Source: Marinobacter sp. F4206 | GTDB taxonomy: Bacteria > Pseudomonadota > Gammaproteobacteria > Pseudomonadales > Oleiphilaceae | DNA length: 64,000 nucleotides | Direction of reading: 5' to 3' | Assembly (NCBI RefSeq): GCF_019392195.1 | Contig: NZ_JAHXKI010000001.1 | Location: forward strand, 372,001 to 436,000 | In this document: piece by piece, positions 28,192 to 36,900 of the stretch | How the letters are laid out: the number at the start of each line of letters is the position of its first letter | Position numbering within the stretch: position 1 is the stretch's first letter | Made by a program: the position numbers and the translations under genes | Notes under the pieces: model-generated | Databases searched by the model: none | The model's input: only the letters and a program-made list of their open reading frames with translations | What the model was told of the DNA's origin: nothing

Positions 28192-28294
28192 AAGCTAACG
28201 GAAAAACCGGGACTCGGAAGACCTGTGATAAGGTGCCAATTTAGGGTATCTTTGAGCTGCTATAGACTGCAGACGGTTTAAGTAAAAGGAACTT

Positions 28295-29803
28295 ATGAGT
28301 GCCAGTCCCGGTTTTTCCCGCCACTACCTCTGGGTACTCGCTATCCCACTGCTGGTCGTCAGCCTGTGGTCCGAGTGGCTGGATTATTTCAGTCTCTGGT
28401 ACGACTCCATCGTTTACAACCACGGGTATCTGGTTCTCGCCGGTACGCTGTATCTGCTCTACGTCCGTAGGGACGCGCTCCGACAGCTGACAATCAATGG
28501 CTCGCCCCTCGCAATCGTACTGTTAGCTGGCGCCAGCTTTGCCCTGCTACTCTCCCAGGCGGCCGATATCCGGGTTTTCCGCCTTCTGCTAACACCCATC
28601 CTCATTTTACTCTGGGGATGGTCAATTTGGGGCCGGGACTTCTTGAAGGTGGCCGGCGGGCCAATCATGCTGCTGGTTTTCGCCGCCCCCGTCTGGGACG
28701 ATTTTTCGCCTATACTCCAGCACATCACTGTCTTCTTCAACAATATCTTTCTTCAGTTGGCCGATATCGAAGCGACCATCAACGAATTCCTGATAACTCT
28801 GGAAGTGGGCGCCTTCCTGGTGGAGGGTGGCTGCAGCGGCGTACGGTACCTCATGGTTGCCCTTTTTCTTGGTGCCTTTTATGGACAGCTTTACTACCGC
28901 TCATTCGCTGCGAAAGCGATGCTCATCATTGCGGCAGGTCTTTTTTCCCTGCTGGCCAACTGGATCAGGGTTTTCGGTATCATCGCAGCGGGTCATTACA
29001 CCAACATGGAAACCTCGTTGGTGGAGGACCACGAGCTGTTTGGCTGGGTGATATTCATCATTTTTACCCTCCTCCCTGTTTTCTTCATTTCATCCAGACT
29101 GGAAGGCGACTCACGAGGCAGCCCGGAGAAAAACGGTTCGAAAGAACCGTCGTCCCAGCCGACAGCGAAACACACGTCGACTCTCTGGCCCATCGGCGCC
29201 TCTCTCCTGATCATCTGGCCGGCCCTGGTACCCATCGCGCTTGAGGCGAAAACAGAGAAAGTTGCTCAGGCCTGGAACCCGGAACTTGTTGAAGGCGGTT
29301 CAGACTGGCGAGGGCCGCTGAAACACGCCAACGTCTGGCAGCCCGAGTTCTCTCGGCCAGACATAGACCTCAGCGGTGTATACGTTTCTGAGGACCTCAA
29401 GCAGGTCCAGTTGCAGATCACCGGATACCGAAACCAGAACCAAAACAAGGAGTTGATCTTTTACAAGAATCAGCTTTTCGACAGCTCTGACTGGCGACTG
29501 GTTTCAACGGCCAAGCGGGACCTCGGAGATGCCTACCTTCTGAGCCCCAATCGCATAAATGAGACGGTGATCCAGAACCGACAGGACCGCTCACAGGTTA
29601 TTGTCTGGTCCTGGTACGACGTAGGCGGTTTTTTAACAGACTCCAAACTCGAGGCCAAGGTAGCCGGAGCCTTGAAAAAAATAACGGGGGACAGCCGAGG
29701 GGCTCTCTGGGCGCTCGCTGGGCGCTGCGAAGTTTCACAAAGCTCAGGCTGTGAACAGCAGCGCCAGGCCTTTACCCGGTTCCTTGACAGCACTCTGCAA
29801 TAA
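28295..29803 (+). CDS. xrtA: Exosortase A (XrtA) fused to an EpsI domain
   Basis: A 502-residue protein with about eight membrane helices in residues 10-275. The catalytic triad of exosortases is visible: Cys180 in VEGGCSGVRYL, Arg225 in NWIRVFGII and His234 in AAGHYTNMETS. After the last helix, residues about 290-500 form an EpsI-like soluble domain, the fusion common for XrtA. It cleaves PEP-CTERM sorting signals at the inner membrane. An AAAGGAA ribosome site precedes the ATG. No PEP-CTERM protein was found in this window. The next gene converges, its stop only one base away. Confidence 0.95.
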   Translation: MSASPGFSRHYLWVLAIPLLVVSLWSEWLDYFSLWYDSIVYNHGYLVLAGTLYLLYVRRDALRQLTINGSPLAIVLLAGASFALLLSQAADIRVFRLLLTPILILLWGWSIWGRDFLKVAGGPIMLLVFAAPVWDDFSPILQHITVFFNNIFLQLADIEATINEFLITLEVGAFLVEGGCSGVRYLMVALFLGAFYGQLYYRSFAAKAMLIIAAGLFSLLANWIRVFGIIAAGHYTNMETSLVEDHELFGWVIFIIFTLLPVFFISSRLEGDSRGSPEKNGSKEPSSQPTAKHTSTLWPIGASLLIIWPALVPIALEAKTEKVAQAWNPELVEGGSDWRGPLKHANVWQPEFSRPDIDLSGVYVSEDLKQVQLQITGYRNQNQNKELIFYKNQLFDSSDWRLVSTAKRDLGDAYLLSPNRINETVIQNRQDRSQVIVWSWYDVGGFLTDSKLEAKVAGALKKITGDSRGALWALAGRCEVSQSSGCEQQRQAFTRFLDSTLQ

Positions 29804-29804
29804 C

Positions 29805-30716
29805 TCAACCAGCGTTTGAGAGCCGGGTGGCCTCAGACGCTTCTTCGACCGGAAATTCGTTGATCAGCGCGGTCAAAACACGTGCGTCTTTTTCGGGTTT
29901 ATTCGCAAGGTACTCAGTGATGGCGCCCTCCCGGACCCGACGCCAAGTCGCGCGTTTGGCCTGGGTGTTGAACATGTCATGCAGATAAAGGTGCCCCTTC
30001 GTTTCCAGTTTCGTCCGCTGGCACCTTGCATGCTCTAGATCAAAAATCGCCCGGACCATCATCGACACACCCAATCTCACCACTTTCTCGTAAAGCGTGT
30101 TCGGATTGTCGCCTTCGGCTATGACCGGCCGCCCCTGATACACCACATCACCGTCGTCCACCCCTTCGGACACGAAATGGACGGTTGCACCGACGCATTC
30201 CAGTTCCCGGTTGTGGACAGCCCAGTCCGTCGTAAACAAACCCCGATAGAACTGGGACAACCCACCATGCAAATTCAGAACACCGTGGGTGGGCAGGGAC
30301 AAGAGATCGGCCCTCATGATAGAGGCTCCGCAGACCGAGATAACATCGGGCTGCAAACGCTGTATCCAGGCCCGATACTCCGGGTCGTTAATCGCGTTGA
30401 CTCCCTCGGTACGCAAGACCTCTACCTGGCCCACCGGGATCAGAGTATGGCCTTCTTCACCAAAGTCGAGGGCGTTCTCCGGCCGATTGTAATCCTGTTG
30501 TCCCTCGATCAATTTCCGGTCCATGACTTCCAGTACTTTCTGGAAAAATACACGGGGTTCCTTCGCGTACTTCCCGGCCTTACTGAACAGGGACGACCGA
30601 TCTCTTTCGGGAATCTGGTTTTCGACCACTACCCCTACGACATTCAGGTATTTCATGAGCTGATTTGCGAAAAAGATATCCGACTTATCCTGACTTACCA
30701 CGACCACTGTACGCAT
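29805..30716 (-). CDS. Formyltransferase-family protein
   Basis: A 303-residue protein with the N10-formyltetrahydrofolate-dependent transferase core. The catalytic Asn and His appear in VLNLHGGLSQFYRG (about residue 150) and the Asp in GVDDGDVVYQG (about 190), within the family layout GATVHFV. It lacks the C-terminal domain of methionyl-tRNA formyltransferase, so a sugar- or amine-formylating role is more likely. The gene converges on xrtA. Next to a beta-amine-producing assembly line it could formylate the free amine. That is inference. Confidence 0.78.
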   Translation of the reverse strand: MRTVVVVSQDKSDIFFANQLMKYLNVVGVVVENQIPERDRSSLFSKAGKYAKEPRVFFQKVLEVMDRKLIEGQQDYNRPENALDFGEEGHTLIPVGQVEVLRTEGVNAINDPEYRAWIQRLQPDVISVCGASIMRADLLSLPTHGVLNLHGGLSQFYRGLFTTDWAVHNRELECVGATVHFVSEGVDDGDVVYQGRPVIAEGDNPNTLYEKVVRLGVSMMVRAIFDLEHARCQRTKLETKGHLYLHDMFNTQAKRATWRRVREGAITEYLANKPEKDARVLTALINEFPVEEASEATRLSNAG

Positions 30717-30740
30717 TGATCCAATCTCCCTCTGGTGTGT

Positions 30741-31859
30741 TCAGGCGGTCCGAAATCTGGTTTTCGTTGATCTGATGACCCGTTTAATCACCGGAATCAA
30801 TCGATATTCAACAAAGTAGAGCGTGCGCAGCTTGAAGCTGTCTCCAAACAGCTCGACCGAACAGAAATTCCTGTAATCCGTGGTCCATTTACTCAGATAC
30901 CAATAGTCGTCGGCGCATGTGTAGTACTGCCTGTGTTGCCCCATCTCAAAGAGACTTTTCAGGGCGGAATACTCAAGCACCGACCCGGGCGAATAGGCCT
31001 TGAAGCGATCGTCGTAATCGGCGCGAATCGGGTAAACAACATTGTCAAAGGTCAAATGGAGCTCGAACGCCACCGGGGTGTCTTTATGTCGGACGATCCA
31101 TGCGCTCAACCCCCCGGACTTGCCAAAAGACCCGACAAGGTTGAGGAGAAAATGCCGGCTCCGCTGATTGGACCGCAAGTCGTTACCGATCGAAGATTTC
31201 CAACTGTTCGCTGAAATGGCAATGAGTTCGTCAATGATTGGCTGATCGGCACCCGTGATTTTTTCGTGGTCGATCGTGAAGTCGCCGTTCTTCCTGAATC
31301 GGTTGAGTTTGTGATTCAGGCTTTTCTTGAGACTTCTTGATCTTGACTGGTAGAACTCGCTCCAACTACCTTCGATATCGACGACCGGGGTACGCAGACT
31401 GGGCTTTTCAAGAACCCTTTCGTGGCCGGGCTTGGATCTATCGGTCAGAAACCGCTTGAGCTCACTCGCCTGATCTATTTTGAAGAAAAGCCCCACTTCC
31501 CTGGAGGTAATCTGCGTTAACGCTGCATAGACTTGTTCCGCTTCAGAGGTCGTTAGTGAGGAGTCAACAACGATGGATGAATAGGGGCTGTGGCCATTTG
31601 CCGCCAACTTTACCAGCGTGATCGGAACCCCTCTGTACCGCTCCCGGGTTCGAACGAGAGGCGCGATGCCAACCAGAACACCATCTTTATAGGCGCACCT
31701 GAACTCCATCTTCATATCGACGGCGAACGCTTTCCACCAGGCCAACAGCCAGTCGTGGGTCAATGGAAGAGGGGTGGGGGCCAACTTGGCGACAAAGGCA
31801 TCCCATTCCGGTTGTATGCGATTAAAATCCTCCTCCCCCCGGATTATCTCTAACTCCAC
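30741..31859 (-). CDS. GNAT/FemAB-like acyltransferase (BioF2/CelD-like)
   Basis: A 372-residue protein starting at GTG. The first part (about 1-150, containing PLTHDWLLAWWKAF and CAYKDGVLVGIAPLVR) and the C-terminal part (VAFELHLTFDNVVYPIRADYDDRFKAYSPG) match the duplicated GNAT fold of the Acetyltransf_6 family. Members attach acyl or aminoacyl groups to cell-surface precursors. Exosortase loci often carry a FemAB-type protein, and this one may fill that role. It lies upstream of the formyltransferase gene by 24 bases, so they form a pair. A 13-codon leader frame precedes it. Confidence 0.78.
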   Translation of the reverse strand: MELEIIRGEEDFNRIQPEWDAFVAKLAPTPLPLTHDWLLAWWKAFAVDMKMEFRCAYKDGVLVGIAPLVRTRERYRGVPITLVKLAANGHSPYSSIVVDSSLTTSEAEQVYAALTQITSREVGLFFKIDQASELKRFLTDRSKPGHERVLEKPSLRTPVVDIEGSWSEFYQSRSRSLKKSLNHKLNRFRKNGDFTIDHEKITGADQPIIDELIAISANSWKSSIGNDLRSNQRSRHFLLNLVGSFGKSGGLSAWIVRHKDTPVAFELHLTFDNVVYPIRADYDDRFKAYSPGSVLEYSALKSLFEMGQHRQYYTCADDYWYLSKWTTDYRNFCSVELFGDSFKLRTLYFVEYRLIPVIKRVIRSTKTRFRTA

Positions 31860-31863
31860 AGCT

Positions 31864-31905
31864 TCAGGATTTCCTATTTATAATTAAAGGGTTAGCGCCA
31901 CTCAT
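31864..31905 (-). CDS. Possible 13-residue leader peptide before the GNAT gene
   Basis: On the minus strand an ATG at 31903-31905 is preceded by AGGAG with a 6-base spacer, a stronger ribosome site than that of the GNAT gene itself. It encodes MSGANPLIINRKS and stops at TGA just 4 bases before the GNAT GTG, in a different frame. Its size and position suggest translational coupling or a regulatory leader. It could equally be chance. Confidence 0.3.
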   Translation of the reverse strand: MSGANPLIINRKS

Positions 31906-31950
31906 GAGTTCTTCTCCTGTCCAGAAAACCGACATCACCTTCCTTGCTGG

Positions 31951-31979
31951 ATAAAGTGAAGCATTCCTGTCGTTGGCAA
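31951..31979 (-). promoter_or_regulatory. Possible promoter of the GNAT-formyltransferase pair
   Basis: On the minus strand TTGCCA (31974-31979) and CTTTAT (31951-31956) are 17 bases apart. The -35 matches consensus at five of six bases and the -10 only at three. It lies about 45 bases before the 13-codon leader. Weak support. Confidence 0.3.
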
Positions 31980-31993
31980 GCGCTATGCCGGAA

Positions 31994-32851
31994 CTACGCT
32001 GCAGAGAGCCGATGTTTAACCTTGCGGAGCTGGTCGAGCACGTCGATGGCTCGGCGTTTGATCCAGAAGTCCAGTAACGGCTGATTCAGCCAATCTTTCA
32101 GACTGTTCTGAAGCCAAAAGTAGTTGACCGACACATTGCGCCCCTCAGCCTCAATGAAGTGCCAGGTACCGGCCGGGATAAATAGGGCCTGCCCCTCTTC
32201 CAGCCAGCCCGATAGCCCTTTTGCCTGGCTGAGTTTGGGAAAACGGATGAAATCCGGCTCCTGACAATCAACCTTACTGTCAACAACACGGTTCTCGAGG
32301 AGCGCTTTGAGACTGAAGGGACTGTACGGATACATGCAGTCGCTTTGATCGGGAGAGAAAAGAATGAATCGCTTGCGCCCCTCAAGCATCATCAGAAGGC
32401 TGTGGGTTTCGTCGTAGTGAAGCAGGGATTTATTCTGCCCCGGCCCGATATACAGGTTCGAAACCCGGAAACCCGACTCTGGAACGAAAGGCGGAAGAGA
32501 CACGTCAATTTCTGGCGGCAGATCGCCCGAAACGCCCTGCCCCTTGAGCGGTTCCAGGGCATAGCCATTCTGGGTGGTTTCCATGACCTGATTGAAATCG
32601 GGCATCGGAATACGCTCGAAGCCGAGGTAATGATAAATACCATCTTCGGACTTGCGTTGAATCCGGATCGATTTCAGTGCATTCCTGAAGAACTCGTAGT
32701 TCCAGTTTCGTGTAAAAGGCAAGGCTTCCCGGACCCCATCCAGCAAAACCGGCTGCCGCCTCTGGATAAACGGTAGCAACCCATCCTGATCAGTAGGGAA
32801 AGGAATAGATTCAATAGCTTCCGGTGCAGATAGATCAAATAAGTTCATCAT
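31994..32851 (-). CDS. JmjC/cupin-type 2-oxoglutarate hydroxylase
   Basis: I start at the ATG at 32849-32851; a second ATG follows directly, both behind an AGGG ribosome site. The 285-residue protein has the cupin_8/JmjC core: the metal-binding HxD in SLLHYDETHSLLMML, and the distal His in FIPAGTWHFIEAEGR. It is an Fe(II)/2-oxoglutarate oxygenase that could hydroxylate a residue, for example of the carrier-bound peptide. Neighbours on the same strand are the GNAT and formyltransferase genes (134-base gap). The gene diverges from the phosphopantetheinyl transferase gene by about 165 bases. Confidence 0.85.
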   Translation of the reverse strand: MMNLFDLSAPEAIESIPFPTDQDGLLPFIQRRQPVLLDGVREALPFTRNWNYEFFRNALKSIRIQRKSEDGIYHYLGFERIPMPDFNQVMETTQNGYALEPLKGQGVSGDLPPEIDVSLPPFVPESGFRVSNLYIGPGQNKSLLHYDETHSLLMMLEGRKRFILFSPDQSDCMYPYSPFSLKALLENRVVDSKVDCQEPDFIRFPKLSQAKGLSGWLEEGQALFIPAGTWHFIEAEGRNVSVNYFWLQNSLKDWLNQPLLDFWIKRRAIDVLDQLRKVKHRLSAA

Positions 32852-33015
32852 GACATCCCTTTTCAACGAACTAAAACGGTCCGATTCCCCTGTAAAAGCC
32901 AAGCCCTGCTTTTACGCCAACTGGCGAGGAATAATTCAACGATATGCCATGGTCCTGTAAGCTGCAAGCACAACCAACGCCTAATATTTCCGAGGCCACT
33001 ACAGGTTTTGTTGCC

Positions 33016-33756
33016 ATGAACATGGAGGCTGGCGCCAAAAGTTCTGCCACCTCACTGCTGGATCTGTTCCCTGGCGCAAATGGAGTTAATGGCTATCCAA
33101 TGATTACAGACCATACCGAAGCAATTGAAAAGCGTCTGAGGCACTTCAGCCAGGCGACACTGTACCTGTGCATGGAGGAACTAACCCAGAACGACTCTGC
33201 CTATGCCAGCGAAAGACAGTTGATGCAACAGGCGTTGGCAAAACGAAGGAAGGAATTCTTTTCGGGACGGCACCTGGCCCGTCAGGCACTGAAACGTGCA
33301 GGTTTTCCGGTTCAGGCCATTGCCCGAGGCCCGTTGGGCAACCCCATCTGGCCAGCACAGGCCATCGGATCGATTACTCATGATCAGCGGTACGGGGCCG
33401 TTATCGTCGGCCATGAGAGGGACGTTGCGGGTATTGGCATTGATCTGATAGAGGACCCGAACCAAGTCGACTCTGAAATCGCAAGCCTGTTCATGCACCC
33501 TGATGAGAAAACCATTCTGGGAAGCCGGTTCCCGGACGCTCCTGTCACCGCAGTTGTTTTCAGTATCAAAGAATCCGTTGTCAAAGCCATATCTGTCCAC
33601 ATCGGCCGCTTCATGGATTTGCTCGAGATCCATCTGACCGTGTCAAATCATTGCATCAGTGCACGAATCGACGGGTTGCCTTTTCATATCCCCTGCATCG
33701 TAATTGCAACAGAGTTCGGGTTACTGACTGCCAGCATTTTACGCTCTGAGAACTGA
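33016..33756 (+). CDS. 4'-phosphopantetheinyl transferase (Sfp/EntD type)
   Basis: A 246-residue enzyme if the ATG at 33016 is used. An upstream ATG at 32944 would give 270 residues and a downstream one at 33100 gives 218. The core reads AKRRKEFFSGRHLARQAL, then ITHDQRYGAVIV, the magnesium-binding GIGIDLIE and the FSIKESVVKA helix, all typical of EntD/Sfp enzymes that activate carrier domains with phosphopantetheine. It sits directly upstream of the NRPS-PKS gene, which has four carrier domains to activate. The start site is the least certain part. Confidence 0.85.
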   Translation: MNMEAGAKSSATSLLDLFPGANGVNGYPMITDHTEAIEKRLRHFSQATLYLCMEELTQNDSAYASERQLMQQALAKRRKEFFSGRHLARQALKRAGFPVQAIARGPLGNPIWPAQAIGSITHDQRYGAVIVGHERDVAGIGIDLIEDPNQVDSEIASLFMHPDEKTILGSRFPDAPVTAVVFSIKESVVKAISVHIGRFMDLLEIHLTVSNHCISARIDGLPFHIPCIVIATEFGLLTASILRSEN

Positions 33757-33758
33757 CA

Positions 33759-33805
33759 GCTATACCTCCTTTTTCTACCTCCAAGATCTCCGCGCGAGGT
33801 ATAGC
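33759..33805 (+). repeat. Inverted repeat in the NRPS-PKS leader
   Basis: GCTATACCTC (33759-33768) and GAGGTATAGC (33796-33805) are perfect 10-bp complements 27 bases apart. A second copy of the shorter element TACCTC (33776-33781) can compete for the right arm. It lies just after the phosphopantetheinyl transferase stop. No T run follows the right arm. Confidence 0.55.
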
Positions 33806-33828
33806 GCAATACTGTTTGCTATGCTAGT

Positions 33829-33841
33829 TTACATATTGTAA
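33829..33841 (+). promoter_or_regulatory. Palindrome TTACA-N3-TGTAA upstream of the NRPS-PKS gene
   Basis: TTACATATTGTAA is a 13-base palindrome with two 5-base arms, about 98 bases before the assembly-line start. It could be an operator. No regulator is identified and I rank it low. Confidence 0.35.
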
Positions 33842-33938
33842 CAACTGGCCTGGGCGCTAAGTTCCCGAGCCAGATGACCCTCGGCAAGGAGTATGGCCGG
33901 GCCGTGTTCGTTGATCTCTATCTAGGGAAGGCAGAGAG

Positions 33939-36900
33939 ATGGATGCTAGAGAGTCTCCCCATGTCGTACCCGGCTTCCTGGCCCAGTTTGAACACACGGC
34001 TCAGGAATTTGCCGATACCACTGCCCTGCGCGGTTCAGACCTGACGGTTTCCTACGCAGATCTCTACAATAACGCGCTCACCATCCAGGCAAAAATAGCC
34101 GAAATGGGTGTGCCCCAGGGCGCTCCGATCGCTATCCATACCCAGAACCGTGAATTGGCTATTACGGCCATGATCGCCGTTCTTCGTCATGGCTGTGCCT
34201 ACTTGCCGCTCGACCCACTGTATCCGGAAGATCGTCTCAACTACATGGTCAGCCATGCCGAAGCGGCCCTTACCATCACCGACAACGATGAGTTCAGGGC
34301 GCCAGTTGGAGCCCACCTGGATCTTCGAGATACTGCGTTTGGCCAATTGCCAGAGCCCAGACCTCAGTCGGCTCCGATTAGCCCGGACACGGATGCTTAT
34401 GTGATCTACACATCCGGTTCAACTGGCAAGCCCAAGGGTGTTCTGATGAATCACGGCACTCTGGACAACCTGATCTCCTGGCAAAACAATCACTATGAGG
34501 CGGGCACCCGTTACAGGACCCTTCAGTTTTCGGCGTTGAGTTTCGATGTCTCGTTCCAGGAGATCTTCTCCACCCTGACCCAGGGCGGAACCCTTTATCT
34601 CGTTGATCAGGATTTGAAGCAGGACTTCCGGCGCCTGCTCGAGTTCATTGCGGACAATGAGATCGAGCGGATTTTCCTGCCTTACATTGCGCTGCTTCAG
34701 TTGGTGATGTGGGCAAATCGCCTGAAGCTCTACCCTGCATCACTCAGGGAGGTGATCACCGCGGGGGAACAGCTGGTCGTCAGCAAGGAATTACGTACCG
34801 CCTTTAATGCCCTCAAGAACGTGACCTTGAGTAACCAGTACGGTCCCTGTGAAACACATGTGGTGAGCGAATATGAACTCCATGGGCCTGCGGATAACTG
34901 GCCCGCACTCCCTCCCATCGGCAAAGCCATAGACAGCGCAGAGCTTTTGATTCTGGACGAGCAGCAGAACCCCGTTGACGAGGGCGAAGTCGGGGAACTG
35001 TACATTGCCGGTCCCGTGCTGGCCCATGGCTACATAAACAGCCCCGAACAGACCGAAAAACGCTTCATCGCACTTCAGACCCGAAAAGGACAGCGCGCCT
35101 ACCGCACGGGTGATCTTGTCAGCCGCGACGATGGGGGTGAGCTTCTGTACCGCGGCCGCATCGATAACCAGGTAAAAATCAGTGGCTACCGAGTTGAACT
35201 CAGTGAAGTTGAAGCACGGCTGCTGGACACAGGCCTGGTCCTTGAGGCTGCCGCGGCTGTTCAGGAAACCAACGGGCAGAAAAAGCTGGTGGCGTTCGTT
35301 ACGGCTGAGAACGGCTGCAACGACATCGATGTTTCCCTGAAGCATAAACTTCAGGAATCGATACCGGTCTACATGATTCCGAGCCGGTTTTACTGGGTTG
35401 ATCAGCTCACAAAGACCCCGTCCGGGAAGATCGACCGCAAATCAATGCTGGAATCACTGGAAACCGCGACCGCACAAACCGTCCCGGCCAAACAGGACGA
35501 TGTTTTCGAGCGTCTGTTCGCGATCGTCAAGGCCGAACTGAACCTTGCCGATCTGGACACCGAGGACAATCTGCAGGACCGGGGAATGGATTCTCTGGCT
35601 GCCAACCGAATTGCTGCGACTTTCTATGCGCAGCAGGGATTGTCCATCCCGGTCTATTCCCTGTTCCAGTATCGAACCGTTGGGCAATTTCTCAACTATG
35701 CGGTTAGCCGCCATGCCACACCGGTGACTGGCAATACGGAGAGCCGCGTTCACGGGGACGGTGCCCAGACAACCCGTGATGTTGCCATTATCGGAATGTC
35801 CTTGCGCGTGCCGGGCGCCAACTCACTGGACGCGTTCTGGCAGAATCTCATCGAGGGCAAGGAAAGCATCACCTTCTTCAAACCCACGGACAGTAGCAGC
35901 GGATACGTCAATGCCCGCGGGATTCTGGATGACCCCCTGGGTTTCGATGACCGATTCTTTGGCATCAGCCCCATAGAAGCCGAATTCATCGACCCGCAAC
36001 AGCGTTTGTTGCTGGAGCTTGCCTGGCATGGTTTGGAAAACGCAGGTTACGACCCTGAGCAGTTTGCTGGTCGAATTGGGGTCTATTGTGGCGTCGGGAA
36101 CAACACCTACTACCTTAACAATGTCCTGAAAAATCAGGAAAAGCTGGAGGACTATGGAGCCCTGCAGGCGATGGTGGCGAACGAGAAGGATTATGCGGCC
36201 ACCCGCCTCGCCCACAAACTGAACCTTGTAGGTCCGGCACTGAGCATCCACAGTGCGTGCTCAACGTCACTGGTGGCCGTGGCGGAAGCCGTTCAGGCCA
36301 TCCGGCAGGGGCGTTGCGACATTGCCATTGCTGGCGGCGCCTCTCTTACGTTCCCACAGCAACAACCCCACACCCACCAGGAAGGCAGCATTTATACCCG
36401 TGATGGTCATACCCGTCCCTTCGATAAAGACAGTTCGGGTACGGTCTTTAGCGATGGTGGCGGCCTGGTTGTCCTGAAACGTCTGGACGAAGCTGAGAAA
36501 GACCGGGACTACATTTACGCCGCGATCACCGGCGTCGCCGTCAATAACGATGGTGCGGAGAAAGGCAGTTTTTCCGGGCCCAGTGTTCAGGGTCAAAGAT
36601 CCGTCATTCAGTCCGCCATCAACGACGCCCACCTTGACGTTGATGGTATTGGCTATATTGAGGCGCATGGCACCGCCACGCCGATCGGTGACCCAATTGA
36701 GGTATCGGCACTGAGCGCGGCCTTTGCCGAGTACACGCCAAACAAGCAGTTCTGCCAGTTGGGTTCGGTGAAAAGCAATTTCGGTCATCTTACTGCTGCC
36801 GCGGGCGTTGTCGGGCTCATCAAATGTGCCCTTTCCATTGATCGCGACAAGATCCCGCAATCGATCAATTTTGAGACCCCGAATCCGGAACTGTCCCTGA

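Noticed and set aside
29770..29830. A bidirectional terminator between xrtA and the formyltransferase gene
   Set aside because: The stop codons are one base apart and I found no stem followed by T or preceded by A runs.
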